Below, piece by piece: positions 32,776-41,553 of a stretch of DNA of 64,000 nt (position 1 is the first letter of the stretch; each line of letters opens with the position of its first letter). The DNA lies in contig JAFQSY010000005.1 in NCBI GenBank assembly GCA_017409265.1, positions 1-64,000 on the forward strand. The letters run 5' to 3'. A program made the position numbers and the translations under genes. Origin of the DNA: Clostridia bacterium. GTDB lineage: Bacteria; Bacillota; Clostridia; Oscillospirales; Acutalibacteraceae. Under the pieces are notes generated by a model. That model had not been told where the DNA came from, did no database searches, and saw only the letters and a program-made list of their open reading frames with translations.

Positions 32776-33963
32776 ATGTCACAAACCTCAAATATAAAAA
32801 CCAATCCGAATGCCTGCCCGCTTGCAAAGAAATGCGGCGGCTGTCAGCTTCAAAATATGACCTATGACCGTCAACTCAAGTGGAAGCAGGCGAGGTGCGA
32901 GATTCTTCTCAAAAAATTCGGCAAGGTTGAAAAAATAATCGGAATGGAAAATCCGTATAATTACCGCAACAAGGTTCAGGCGGCATTCGGCAGAACAAAA
33001 AGCGGCAAAATCATCTCGGGTGTTTATCAGTCGGGCAGTCACAGAATCGTTTCGGTTGATAACTGTATGACCGAAGACATAATCGCAGATAAAATTATTG
33101 TTGATATCCGTGAAATGCTTCCTAAATTCAAAATTTGGACTTATGATGAGGACAAGGGAACGGGCTTCCTTCGCCACGTTCTCGTAAAAAGAGGCTTCAC
33201 AAGCGGCGAGGTTATGGTTGTTCTGGTCGGAGCAAGCGGATATTTCCCTATGAAAAAGAAATTCACCGCGGCGCTTCTTGAAAAGCACCCCGAAATCACA
33301 ACCGTTGTTCTCAACATCAACCCGAAAGATACAAATCTGGTTCTCGGCGACAGAGAAGAGGTTCTTTATGGCAACGGATATATTGAGGACACCCTCTGCG
33401 GATGTGTTTTCAGAATTTCTCCGAAATCGTTTTATCAGATTAACCCTGTTCAGACTGAAAAGCTTTACGGAAAGGCAATGGAGCTTGCTGAACTCAACGA
33501 AAACACAGGTGTTCTTGACGCATACTGCGGAATCGGAACAATCGGACTTGTTGCCGCAAAAACGGCAGGCAGGGTTATCGGCGTTGAGCTGAATCCCGAT
33601 GCTGTTAAGGATGCGATTTCAAACTGCAAGCGCAACGGAATGGATAACGCACGTTTTTATTGTGCCGATGCAGGAGATTTTATGCAGGAGCTTGCCGAAA
33701 ACGGCGAAAGATTTGATGTTGTCTTTATGGACCCTCCCCGTTCCGGAAGCAGCAAAAAATTCATTGAATCTCTCGTTGCCTCTGCTCCGAAAAAGGTTGT
33801 TTATATATCCTGCAACCCCGAAACACTCGCAAGAGATTTGAATTTGCTCACGCATAAAGGCTATAAAGTAAAAAAAATCTGCCCTGTGGACATGTTCCCT
33901 CATACAAATCATATAGAATGCGCCGTGCTTCTGGTGCGGCATAACGGAGGTTGTTCGTTATGA
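32776..33963 (+). CDS. rlmD: 23S rRNA (uracil1939-C5)-methyltransferase-type RNA methylase
   Basis: TrmA/RumA family, methylating a uracil in 23S rRNA. 395 residues: iron-sulfur cysteines in CPLAKKCGGCQLQ (about 13-25, with a further Cys near 38), GSHRIVSVDNC (about 84), the SAM loop VLDAYCGIGTIGL (about 242), DPPRSG (about 317) and the catalytic SCNPETLARDL (about 342). An N-terminal TRAM domain appears to be missing, as in several Firmicute paralogues, so position 747 or 1939 cannot be told apart. Its stop overlaps the next start. Confidence 0.88.
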   Translation: MSQTSNIKTNPNACPLAKKCGGCQLQNMTYDRQLKWKQARCEILLKKFGKVEKIIGMENPYNYRNKVQAAFGRTKSGKIISGVYQSGSHRIVSVDNCMTEDIIADKIIVDIREMLPKFKIWTYDEDKGTGFLRHVLVKRGFTSGEVMVVLVGASGYFPMKKKFTAALLEKHPEITTVVLNINPKDTNLVLGDREEVLYGNGYIEDTLCGCVFRISPKSFYQINPVQTEKLYGKAMELAELNENTGVLDAYCGIGTIGLVAAKTAGRVIGVELNPDAVKDAISNCKRNGMDNARFYCADAGDFMQELAENGERFDVVFMDPPRSGSSKKFIESLVASAPKKVVYISCNPETLARDLNLLTHKGYKVKKICPVDMFPHTNHIECAVLLVRHNGGCSL

Positions 33964-34808
33964 TGTACGGACTTCTTACAGCTGCTGCGCTGCTGTTTGC
34001 AATGCAGTTTTTGTTTAATCAGCAATTCAGAAAGCTCAATGGCGACGGTGACGATTCAACAGTTATTTTCGCGGGCTATACCCACGGAATCAGCTTTCTC
34101 ATTATGCTTGTTTTAAGCGGATTCAAGCTTGAAATAACATGGTTTTCGATTCTGATTGCCGCAATTTATGCAATTGTTGTGCTTGGATATAACTTTGCAA
34201 GCCTTAAATCGTTTGCAACTGCAAATCTCTCGGTATTCTCTATTTATGCGATGCTCGGCGGCATGCTTCTTCCACTTGCATACGGTGTCATTTTCTGCAA
34301 TGAAAAGCTCAACATTTTTAAGGTTTTCTGCATAATTCTGATTGGCATTGCAACATCCCTGAGCTTTGAAAAAAGCACAACAAAGGGCAACAACCTTAAA
34401 TATTATTTTGCGGTTTTCATACTTAACGGCATGGTCGGTGTGCTTTCAAAAATTCACCAGTCAAATTCGGAGCTTGCGGTTGACAGCAAGAGCTTCATGG
34501 CAACTGTCAACGCCTGTGTTTTTATAATCTGCATTACATATCAGATCATCAAGAACAAAAAGCTTGCAAAGCTCTCATTGAAATCGCTCGGAAGTGTTTC
34601 GGGACATGCCTTCTGCAACGGAATCGGCAATCTCTTCTGTCTTATTGCGCTTGTGTCGCTTCCTGCATCTGTTCAATTCCCGATAACAACAGGCGGTGTT
34701 ATGGTTTTTTCAACGATAATCAGCCTTATAAGAAAAGAAAAGCCATCGGTTAAAACTCTCATTTCAACCGCAATCGCCTTTGTTTCGACGGTTTTGATGA
34801 TGTTTTGA
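33960..34808 (+). CDS. EamA/DMT-type membrane transporter
   Basis: 282 residues, about ten membrane helices in two halves, the layout of drug/metabolite transporters. Helix marks include YGLLTAAALLFAMQFLF at the start and ITTGGVMVFSTIISLI near the end (about 245). A conserved proline/glycine-rich MLGGMLLPLAYGVIF lies at the end of the first half. Substrate unknown. ATG 33960 overlaps the rlmD stop (ATGA) and has GGAGG 9 bases upstream, so it is translationally coupled in the cysK-rlmD operon; amino acid export is a guess from that context. Confidence 0.82.
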   Translation: MMYGLLTAAALLFAMQFLFNQQFRKLNGDGDDSTVIFAGYTHGISFLIMLVLSGFKLEITWFSILIAAIYAIVVLGYNFASLKSFATANLSVFSIYAMLGGMLLPLAYGVIFCNEKLNIFKVFCIILIGIATSLSFEKSTTKGNNLKYYFAVFILNGMVGVLSKIHQSNSELAVDSKSFMATVNACVFIICITYQIIKNKKLAKLSLKSLGSVSGHAFCNGIGNLFCLIALVSLPASVQFPITTGGVMVFSTIISLIRKEKPSVKTLISTAIAFVSTVLMMF

Positions 34809-34878
34809 TTTTTGCTTTTTTTAAACCTATGTAATTACCTTTTAATAAAGTTTAAATAATGAAAAGCTGACGGGAAAC

Positions 34879-34909
34879 TGCACAGGTCCGTTTTTAACGG
34901 ACCTGTGCA
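34879..34909 (+). terminator. Terminator-like 13-bp hairpin
   Basis: TGCACAGGTCCGT and ACGGACCTGTGCA pair around TTTTA. The following bases are only mildly T-rich, so it may terminate weakly or act as a 3' stabiliser. Confidence 0.65.
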
Positions 34910-34945
34910 CTTTGATGTAAAACAGTTTCTTTTTTATTTTATTTA

Positions 34946-34974
34946 TTGCCATATCCGTGCATATATGGTAAAAT
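34946..34974 (+). promoter_or_regulatory. Promoter of galM
   Basis: TTGCCA (34946-34951), 17 bases, TAAAAT (34969-34974). Confidence 0.6.
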
Positions 34975-35002
34975 AATATAAATACACATCGGAGGTTAAA
35001 CC

Positions 35003-36034
35003 ATGATAGTTAAAAATGTTTTCGGAACAACTGCAGACGGAAGAGCAGTTGACTGTTATACTCTTAAAAATACGTCGGGAATGGCGGTTGATATCATTAC
35101 CTACGGCGCAACGGTAAACAGCATTTATGCGTCCGATAAAAACGGCGTTTTTGCCGATGTTCTTGCGGGCTTTGATTCAATTGACGGCCACGAAAACTAT
35201 TCCGATTATGAGGGAATGACTGTCGGCAGATATGCAAACCGAATTGCAAACGGCAAATTCAGCATTGACGGTGTTGAATATGAAGTTGAAAAGAATGAGA
35301 GGGGAATAACTTGCCTCCACGGCGGTGCAGAGCTCTCAACTGCTGTCTGGAAAGCGATTGTTATTGACGATAATTCGCTTGAAATGAATTACACGAGCCC
35401 CGACGGTGCGATGGGCTTTCCCGGCAAGGTCGATTTCAAGGTGACCTTCACTCTTCACGAAGATAACGCATTGAAAATTGATTATTATGCCGTAAGCGAT
35501 AAAAAGACGGTTATTAACATGACTAATCACGCTTATTTTAACCTTGCAGGTAAGGGCGATGTTCTCGGTCATGAGCTTATGATTAATGCCGATGCATATA
35601 CTCCGATTGACGAAAACAGCATTCCTACGGGCGAAATCAGACCCGTTGAGGGCACACCTTTTGATTTCAGAGAGGCAAAGCCAATAGGCAGGGATATCGG
35701 CGCAGATGATGAGCAGATTAAAATCGGCAGGGGATATGACCATAACTTCTGCCTTAATGACGGCGACGGCCCTGCGGCGGTTGCTTATGAACCCGAAAGC
35801 GGCAGATTGCTTGAGGTTTTCACCGACCTTTGCGGCGTTCAGCTTTATACGGGTAACTTCCTTGACGGAACGATAACCGGCAAAAACGGTAATCCGCTCA
35901 TTCAGCATGCGGGCTTCTGCCTTGAAACGCAGTATTATCCCAACACACCTAACATGCCTGAATTTCCGCAGTGCACCTTTGACGCAGGCGAAAAATTCAA
36001 ATCCTGTACGGTTTTCAAGTTTACGGTTAAATAA
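35003..36034 (+). CDS. galM: Aldose 1-epimerase (galactose mutarotase)
   Basis: Interconverts alpha and beta anomers of aldoses before kinase or isomerase action. 343 residues: GATVNSIYASDKNG near 30, the VGRYANRIANGKF motif (about 74), CLHGGAEL (about 104), the His in MTNHAYFNL (about 174) and the general base Glu in GFCLETQYYPNTPN (about 306). Length is standard. It is monocistronic with its own promoter and GGAGG site. It fits the arabinose/xylose/galactose use implied by the neighbouring glycosidases. Confidence 0.95.
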   Translation: MIVKNVFGTTADGRAVDCYTLKNTSGMAVDIITYGATVNSIYASDKNGVFADVLAGFDSIDGHENYSDYEGMTVGRYANRIANGKFSIDGVEYEVEKNERGITCLHGGAELSTAVWKAIVIDDNSLEMNYTSPDGAMGFPGKVDFKVTFTLHEDNALKIDYYAVSDKKTVINMTNHAYFNLAGKGDVLGHELMINADAYTPIDENSIPTGEIRPVEGTPFDFREAKPIGRDIGADDEQIKIGRGYDHNFCLNDGDGPAAVAYEPESGRLLEVFTDLCGVQLYTGNFLDGTITGKNGNPLIQHAGFCLETQYYPNTPNMPEFPQCTFDAGEKFKSCTVFKFTVK

Positions 36035-36077
36035 AATTATAAACTGTTTGTTATGACTGATGAGAAATGATGACGGA

Positions 36078-36133
36078 TGATGTTTTTTTGCTTGAAGGCG
36101 TATCGGCTATACGTCAAAAGTGAAAAAACATCA
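36078..36133. repeat. Long imperfect hairpin, MITE/REP-like
   Basis: TGATGTTTTTT (36078-36088) and AAAAAACATCA (36123-36133) are perfect arms; inside, GGCGTAT and ATACGTC pair with one wobble around CGGCT. The whole folds into a hairpin of about 56 bases, typical of a miniature inverted-repeat or REP element. The neighbouring GATGAGAAATGATGACGGATGATG stretch is itself repetitive in GATGA units. Confidence 0.6.
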
Positions 36134-36152
36134 AATGAACATCGTATTATTA

Positions 36153-36175
36153 AGGGCGATTTACGAATCGCCCCT
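36153..36175. repeat. REP-like hairpin
   Basis: AGGGCGATT-TACG-AATCGCCCCT, with flanking TACA. On the minus strand it reads TGTAGGGGCGATT and so on, close in design to the hairpin at 29757-29782. Confidence 0.5.
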
Positions 36176-36340
36176 ACATCGAAAAATGTTTATGTTCCGT
36201 CGCATTTATCACAGTCAGATTTAATGATTTGTTCATTTTTGCGGCTTAAATGTAACAGATTATTATTTGCTAATTCATAAATTTGTTAAAAAATAGCGTA
36301 TAATTATAGATGTAGACAAAAATAGGAGGGGGATATTATC

Positions 36341-37030
36341 ATGGCAGCAGAAAAAATTCTTGTTGTTGATGACGATACTAATATTTGTGAGCTTTTAAGA
36401 CTCTATCTTGAAAAAGAGGGATACGAAGTCGCTATTGCAAACAGCGGCTCAAGTGCCATTAAGATTTTTCAGGATTTTTCGCCCAGCCTTATGCTTCTTG
36501 ATATAATGCTGCCCGTTCTTGACGGCTGGCAGGTGTGCCGTGAAATCAGAAAGTTTTCGGACACACCCATTATCATGCTCACCGCAAAGGGCGAAACTTT
36601 TGATAAGGTGCTCGGCTTTGAGCTTGGCGCAGATGACTATGTTGTTAAGCCCTTTGATGCAAAAGAGGTTATGGCGAGAGTCAAGGCTGTTCTTCGCAGA
36701 AGCGGTTCGGCAGCACAGCCTGATATCAAGGAAGTGCAGTATGATAAGCTCTCAATCAATCTCACAAACTATGAGCTGCGTGTTGACTCAAAGAAGGTTG
36801 ACACTCCGCCCAAAGAGCTTGAGCTTATTTATCACCTTGCAAGCAATCCCAACAGAGTTTTCACAAGAGACCAGCTTCTTGATGAGGTATGGGGTTTTGA
36901 TTATTACGGCGATTCAAGAACCGTTGACGTTCATGTTAAGCGTCTTCGCGAAAAGCTTGAGGGCGTTTCCGAAAAATGGGAGCTCAAAACCGTCTGGAGT
37001 GTCGGTTATAAGTTTGAAACCAAGGATTAA
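36341..37030 (+). CDS. OmpR/PhoB-type response regulator
   Basis: 229 residues. Receiver domain 1-120 with acidic DDD near 9-11, phosphoacceptor Asp54 in LLDIMLP, Thr/Ser in MLTAKGE (about 81) and Lys in VVKPFDA (about 103). Winged-helix DNA-binding domain from about 130, with LIYHLASNPNRVFTRDQLL and VDVHVKRLREKLE. Start has GGAGGGGG. The cognate kinase follows after 26 bases and an HtrA protease gene after that, so the system probably senses envelope or secretion stress, like CssRS of Bacillus; that link is inference. Confidence 0.93.
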   Translation: MAAEKILVVDDDTNICELLRLYLEKEGYEVAIANSGSSAIKIFQDFSPSLMLLDIMLPVLDGWQVCREIRKFSDTPIIMLTAKGETFDKVLGFELGADDYVVKPFDAKEVMARVKAVLRRSGSAAQPDIKEVQYDKLSINLTNYELRVDSKKVDTPPKELELIYHLASNPNRVFTRDQLLDEVWGFDYYGDSRTVDVHVKRLREKLEGVSEKWELKTVWSVGYKFETKD

Positions 37031-37056
37031 TGCAGAGTTAACGGGAGTGTTTTAAG

Positions 37057-38553
37057 GTGGCAAAGAGAAAAAGCTCCGGTCTTTTCCGGAAATATTTTCT
37101 TGTTACAATTTCAATCATTCTTGCAAGCTTCGTCTTTTTGGGCGGAGCTCTCTTGCTTTTGGTATCAAAGCTCTGGATGGATGAAAAAAATGAGCTCCTG
37201 ACCGAAAACAGTGTCAGCGTTGCGCAGAATACAAGCGATGTTCTCAAGTCTGATTATCTTACGAACAGCGGACGGGGCTCGGTTATCGTTATCTGTAACA
37301 CTCTTCTTCAGATTTCAAATGCAATTGAGGCGGATGTTTTTATAACTGACCTTGACGGCGATATTGTTTACTGCAAGGAAATACTTCAGTCAAACATGGC
37401 TCTTTATACGGGTAACTGCATTGTGCATAATCAATATAAAATCCCAAAAGATATTATGGATGCAGCTGTCAACGGAGTTCACAGGTCAACGGGAAATCTC
37501 GGCAATTCTTTGAGTGACATACATTTTATCGTCAGCGCACCTATTGTCGTAAACGGTCAGACGGTGGCGGTTGTTTTCACAACCCAGCCGATTGTTGACG
37601 GTCTGACACCTTATATTATGGGAATATTCAGAATGTTTTTCAGCGCGGTGCTGTTTGCGTTTGCGATAACATTCCTGCTTGTTTATCTTGTTTCTTACAG
37701 ACTGACGAAGCCTTTGAGAGAAATGTCGGCAGCGGCGAAGCAGTATGCAACGGGTGATTTTTCGAAGAGAATTACTATCAAGCACTCAAAAATCCGGATT
37801 TTCGGGCAGGACGAAACAGACGAGCTCATTCAGGCGTTCAACAGCATGGCGCAGGCGCTTGCGACCCTTGAAATGTCAAGAAGGAGCTTTGTTGCAAATG
37901 TTTCTCACGAGCTTAAAACTCCGATGACAACCATCGGCGGCTTCATCGACGGAATCCTTGACGGAACGATAGAAAAGGAAAAAGAAGCGCAGTATCTGAA
38001 AATCGTATCGGATGAGGTCAAGCGACTTTCAAGACTTGTTACGGGAATGCTTAATATGAGCAAGTTTGAAGCGGGCGAGCTCGATTTGAAGCCCGTAAAG
38101 TTTGATATATCCGAAATGCTGTTCAGAACTCTTCTCGGCTTTGAGCAGCTTATAGATAAAAAGCATATCGAAATCAGAGGACTTGAAACTATGGCGGTCA
38201 ACATTCTGACTGCCGATAAGGATATGATAAACCAGGTTATTTATAACCTTGTTGATAATGCCGTTAAATTTACTCCAGAGGGCGGATATATTGAGGTCAG
38301 CTCAAAATCCGATTCGGAAAAGGTTATTATTAAAATCCGCAACAGCGGAAAGGGCATTCCGAGCGAAGAAATCGACAAGATTTTTGAAAGATTCTATAAA
38401 ATTGATAAGTCCCGAAGCTATGATGTCAAGGGTGCGGGAATGGGTCTTTATCTTTGCAAAATGATTGTTGAGCTTCACGGCGGTCAGATAGCGGCGAGAA
38501 GCGAAATCGGAGAGTATGCGGAATTTATCTTCCAATTACCGATTAACGGATAA
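37057..38553 (+). CDS. Sensor histidine kinase
   Basis: 498 residues: membrane helix at about 12-36 (FLVTISIILASFVFLGGALLLL-like), extracytoplasmic sensor about 37-185, second helix about 187-215, HAMP (YRLTKPLREMSAAAKQYATG, about 218-237), HisKA with His284 in VSHELKTPM, then N, G1 and G2 boxes (LVDNAVKFTPEGG, SGKGIPSEEIDKIFERFY, GAGMGLYLCK). It autophosphorylates and passes phosphate to the regulator encoded upstream. Start is GTG 37057 with GGGAG 9 bases before. The external sensor has only one Cys, so no disulfide sensing is implied. Confidence 0.93.
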   Translation: MAKRKSSGLFRKYFLVTISIILASFVFLGGALLLLVSKLWMDEKNELLTENSVSVAQNTSDVLKSDYLTNSGRGSVIVICNTLLQISNAIEADVFITDLDGDIVYCKEILQSNMALYTGNCIVHNQYKIPKDIMDAAVNGVHRSTGNLGNSLSDIHFIVSAPIVVNGQTVAVVFTTQPIVDGLTPYIMGIFRMFFSAVLFAFAITFLLVYLVSYRLTKPLREMSAAAKQYATGDFSKRITIKHSKIRIFGQDETDELIQAFNSMAQALATLEMSRRSFVANVSHELKTPMTTIGGFIDGILDGTIEKEKEAQYLKIVSDEVKRLSRLVTGMLNMSKFEAGELDLKPVKFDISEMLFRTLLGFEQLIDKKHIEIRGLETMAVNILTADKDMINQVIYNLVDNAVKFTPEGGYIEVSSKSDSEKVIIKIRNSGKGIPSEEIDKIFERFYKIDKSRSYDVKGAGMGLYLCKMIVELHGGQIAARSEIGEYAEFIFQLPING

Positions 38554-38649
38554 TTTCAATATTTTTGAAATTATATTAAATCAATGTTCAAATCAGCGTA
38601 ACAAACGCATGTTAAAATAAATCCATCAACAACATCGGAGGCAAAACTC

Positions 38650-40179
38650 ATGAACGAAGAATTTGAAAACAACATCGGTAAAGAGGAAGAGAATATTACC
38701 GAACAAGAAAACGAAATGATTCCCGAGACCGTCGAATCGGTTTCAGAAGCGGCAGAAGAAGAGATTCCGAGCGTTGAGGCACAGCAGGTCGAAGAGCCTG
38801 AACAGAAAGAGCCCCAACAGACATATTACGGCTACACACAGAGCAGCTATAATCAGAGCTACGGCTCATATCAGCAGAATAATCCCCGACCGAATTATTA
38901 TTCATATCCGCAGACGCAGCCCGACAACTCGTCAAACACCAAAAAAGATAAGAAGGGACTTAAGGTGTTTGTCGCATCAATCGCTTTGATTCTGGTTTTT
39001 GCTCTTGGCTTCGGAGTTGCATCAATAAATAAATACTCCGATAACGATAAATCAATAGTTTCATCGGATAAAAAAGAAAAAGGCGACGGACCCGAGCTTA
39101 AAATCAACGAATCTCCCGTAACACCAACAAAGGTTTCTCTTGGCGGAGTGCTTACTCCTGCCCAGATTCATGCAAAGCTCAGCAAGAGCAACGTCGGTAT
39201 TGTTGTTTACACTCAAAACTCAAATTCCTCGGCAGGCGAAGGCTCGGGAATTATTATGGGTGAGGATTCAACGGGAACTTATACCTATATCATCACCTGT
39301 GCCCATGTTATCAACGATGCAGGTGTCAGCGTCAGAGTGCAGACGGAAAACGGCATAACCTATGATGCTGAAATCGTAGGCTTTGATACAAGAACAGACC
39401 TTGGTGTTCTCAAAATCAAGGCAAAGGGACTTCCTGCAGCAGAGTTCGGCGACTCAAGCTCTCTTGTTGTCGGCGACCCTGTTTATGCAATAGGCAACCC
39501 CGGCGGAATTGAATTTTTCGGTTCTCTCACGGGCGGTTTCATCTCTGCGATTGACAGACCCGTCAGCAGTGAAATCGGATATACCATGAAGTGCGTGCAG
39601 CACAGTGCGGCAATCAATCCCGGCAACTCGGGCGGTATGCTTGTCAATGCTTACGGTCAGGTTATCGGTATTAACTCGCAGAAAATCGCTGCAACCGATT
39701 ACGAGGGTATGGGCTTTGCGATTCCCATCACCTCTGCAAAATCAATAATTGAGGATTTGATAAATTACGGCTATGTTCCCAACAGACCCAAGCTCGGAAT
39801 AACCTATTATCCCGTCAGCGCAAGTGCGCAGTACAGCATGATTGCGCAGATTAAGGGTCTTCCCGCAGGCACACTTATCATCAACGATATCAGCAGCGAC
39901 GGTTCGCTTGCAAACACCGAGGCAAGAAAGTATGACATGATTACAGCGGTTGACGGCAAGCCTCTCACAACTGCCGATGTTCTTCTTGAAAAGATTGACA
40001 ACGGCAAGGTCGGTGATAAGATGACCCTTACTCTTTGCAGAGTCAACAGCAACTATTCGATTGATGAATTTGATGTTGAGGTTACTCTTGTTGAGGATAA
40101 GGGCGGCTCGGAGCCCGTAACAACAACCCAGGCATATTATATCGACCCGTTTGAATATTTCAATCAGTTCGGATTTTAA
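38650..40179 (+). CDS. htrA: HtrA/DegP-type membrane serine protease
   Basis: Quality-control protease facing outside. 509 residues: acidic cytoplasmic tail about 1-55, then a Tyr/Gln/Ser/Asn-rich stretch (about 58-95), Lys cluster and one membrane helix (VFVASIALILVFALGFGVASI, about 105-122; the helix is split here from longer context), trypsin-like domain with His219 (CAHVIND), Asp250 (TDLGVL) and Ser327 (GNSGG), and one PDZ domain from about 400 (TEARKYDMITAVDGKPL). It lies 96 bases after the kinase gene, so it is a likely target of that two-component system. The Tyr/Gln-rich cytoplasmic tail is common in Firmicute HtrAs but poorly understood. Confidence 0.92.
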   Translation: MNEEFENNIGKEEENITEQENEMIPETVESVSEAAEEEIPSVEAQQVEEPEQKEPQQTYYGYTQSSYNQSYGSYQQNNPRPNYYSYPQTQPDNSSNTKKDKKGLKVFVASIALILVFALGFGVASINKYSDNDKSIVSSDKKEKGDGPELKINESPVTPTKVSLGGVLTPAQIHAKLSKSNVGIVVYTQNSNSSAGEGSGIIMGEDSTGTYTYIITCAHVINDAGVSVRVQTENGITYDAEIVGFDTRTDLGVLKIKAKGLPAAEFGDSSSLVVGDPVYAIGNPGGIEFFGSLTGGFISAIDRPVSSEIGYTMKCVQHSAAINPGNSGGMLVNAYGQVIGINSQKIAATDYEGMGFAIPITSAKSIIEDLINYGYVPNRPKLGITYYPVSASAQYSMIAQIKGLPAGTLIINDISSDGSLANTEARKYDMITAVDGKPLTTADVLLEKIDNGKVGDKMTLTLCRVNSNYSIDEFDVEVTLVEDKGGSEPVTTTQAYYIDPFEYFNQFGF

Positions 40180-40192
40180 TTAAACAAACAAA

Positions 40193-40218
40193 AAACGCCG
40201 CCCGGAAGAGCGGCGTTT
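40193..40218 (+). terminator. Rho-independent terminator of htrA
   Basis: AAACGCCGC and GCGGCGTTT with an 8-base loop and T6. Confidence 0.93.
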
Positions 40219-40277
40219 TTTGTGAAAAATGTTATGAAGAGTTAATTGGCAACTCCTTTTTAGGAGGAAGAACTTAA

Positions 40278-40317
40278 TATGTTTATGCGGTTAGCTTTAA
40301 CTAACTGCATAAACATA
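40278..40317. repeat. 17-bp hairpin overlapping a 17-codon frame
   Basis: TATGTTTATGC (40278-40288) and GCATAAACATA (40307-40317) pair perfectly; a G-T wobble and GTTAG/CTAAC continue the stem to a loop CTTTAA. The same bases encode a 17-codon frame from ATG 40279 to TAA 40332 (MFMRLALTNCINIITYS) with AGGAGG 11 bases upstream, and CTCCT (40254-40258 region) can pair with that ribosome site. No promoter is clear. It could be a small RNA, a leader peptide or a mobile-element remnant. Confidence 0.45.
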
Positions 40318-40356
40318 ATAACATACAGTTAAGGTTTTGTCAACACTTATTTTCAA

Positions 40357-40390
40357 AAAATTAACGGACGTAAAAACGTCCGTTAATTTT
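40357..40390 (-). terminator. Terminator of the CPBP protease gene
   Basis: AAAATTAACGGACGT and ACGTCCGTTAATTTT form a 15-bp stem around AAAA. It overlaps the stop codon of the leftward gene. Confidence 0.85.
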
Positions 40391-41408
40391 ATCCGAATGA
40401 AACAAAATTTGATGTTATGCTTATCATCATAAGCAAAGCGATTATCATGGGAAGGGTAAAGATGAATGTGCGTATTTTTTTCTTTTCCGTCATTGCCGTG
40501 AATGAAGGCATAAGCTTTCTGCGGCGTTTGAGAATAACAAAGACAACCGAGCCGAGAATGGTAATTGCATAAATCGCCGCCGTGATTGCAAGATAAACAT
40601 TGTCAACGGTCTGAACATCGCTTATATCTGCCACGATAAACTCAATAATAACCGAGTAAAGATTATTGCAGAAGTGAATAAGAACGCCGGTCCAGATGCT
40701 ATTGGTTATGCAAACTGCGTAGCCGATGCCGATGCCCGCAATAAGAGCAAAGGGCGCCTGAATGAGATTGCCGTGCATGACGGCAAATATCAGAGCGGAT
40801 GCGAGAATTGCAAATTTATCGCCGTATTTTCTCAAAGGCTGAAGAATTACGCCTCTAACCGCAAATTCCTCAACAAGGGCAGGCACAACAGCAATCGAAA
40901 TCGCATAAATTATTCTGCCGGGAATATCGGAGGGAGGAGAATATTCGGGAGCAGTAAGCGTAACTCCGCCCGATTCCATCATGCTGACGAAAATGCTTGT
41001 AACATAATTTCCTGCAAGGCAGATAAAGAATCCGAGGCAGGATGCCGAAAGCATCAGCGAAATGCTGACGGGTCTGTCAAAGCTGACCGCAGGTTTGTTT
41101 GTCTTTTTTGAGAGAAAATATCCGCCGATTCCGAAGGGAACAAGTATTCCGAGAACAGAAAGAAAAACGGTAACAACGCTTTGCATCGTCAAATCATTCT
41201 GATAAATTTCGCCAAGCGGAGAAAGATAGATAATGATTGACAGAATGTTCTGAACAAGCACATATGCGATAACGCTCAATCCTGCAGTAATGCTTATTCT
41301 TTTTATCTCTTTTTTCTCGTTTTCCTGCTGAACGTATAATGATGCCTGCGGGTCATAAAAATCGTACAAATCATCACCGACTTTGTTGGTTTTTTGCAAT
41401 TCAACCAA
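40389..41408 (-). CDS. CPBP-family intramembrane metalloprotease
   Basis: 339 residues with about eight membrane helices after a 38-residue polar N-terminus. The CAAX-protease/bacteriocin-processing motifs are in order: EEFAVRG (motif 1, about 184), FAVMHGNL (motif 2 His, about 210) and HFCNNLY (motif 3 His, about 246). Members cleave prenyl proteins, process peptides or confer bacteriocin immunity. The start is unsure: TTG 41408 lies only about five bases after the predicted transcription start and has no ribosome site, and TTG 41399 is an alternative. No peptide gene is adjacent except the short frame at 40279-40332, on the other strand. Confidence 0.85.
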   Translation of the reverse strand: MVELQKTNKVGDDLYDFYDPQASLYVQQENEKKEIKRISITAGLSVIAYVLVQNILSIIIYLSPLGEIYQNDLTMQSVVTVFLSVLGILVPFGIGGYFLSKKTNKPAVSFDRPVSISLMLSASCLGFFICLAGNYVTSIFVSMMESGGVTLTAPEYSPPSDIPGRIIYAISIAVVPALVEEFAVRGVILQPLRKYGDKFAILASALIFAVMHGNLIQAPFALIAGIGIGYAVCITNSIWTGVLIHFCNNLYSVIIEFIVADISDVQTVDNVYLAITAAIYAITILGSVVFVILKRRRKLMPSFTAMTEKKKIRTFIFTLPMIIALLMMISITSNFVSFG

Positions 41409-41419
41409 AATTTTTTATT

Positions 41420-41448
41420 ATTATACCGCAATTTTCTAACTCTTACAA
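41420..41448 (-). promoter_or_regulatory. Promoter of the CPBP protease gene
   Basis: Minus strand TTGTAA (41443-41448), 17 bases, TATAAT (41420-41425). Transcription would start near 41413, which makes the mRNA leaderless or nearly so. Confidence 0.6.
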
Positions 41449-41480
41449 GCATTTTAAATTAATGAACTGTTAAAAATTTG

Positions 41481-41509
41481 TTGTAATAAATTAATTTTTA
41501 GTGTAAAAT
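41481..41509 (+). promoter_or_regulatory. Promoter of glgP
   Basis: TTGTAA (41481-41486), 17 bases, TAAAAT (41504-41509). Confidence 0.5.
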
Positions 41510-41553
41510 TATAAAGTATAGTTTTTATAGGTAATTATAGGAGGATGAAATAA

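Larger units (their letters stand above)
36035..36340. other. 306-bp intergenic region holding repeat-like hairpins
   Basis: Between galM and the response regulator. The first half carries the two hairpins listed separately; the second half is A+T-rich with a TATAAT at 36299-36304 but a poor -35. A 67-codon frame at 36077-36280 runs through the hairpins and is not a gene. Confidence 0.6.

Noticed and set aside
36077-36280. 67-codon frame after galM
   Set aside because: It is made from the hairpin repeats; no start signal.
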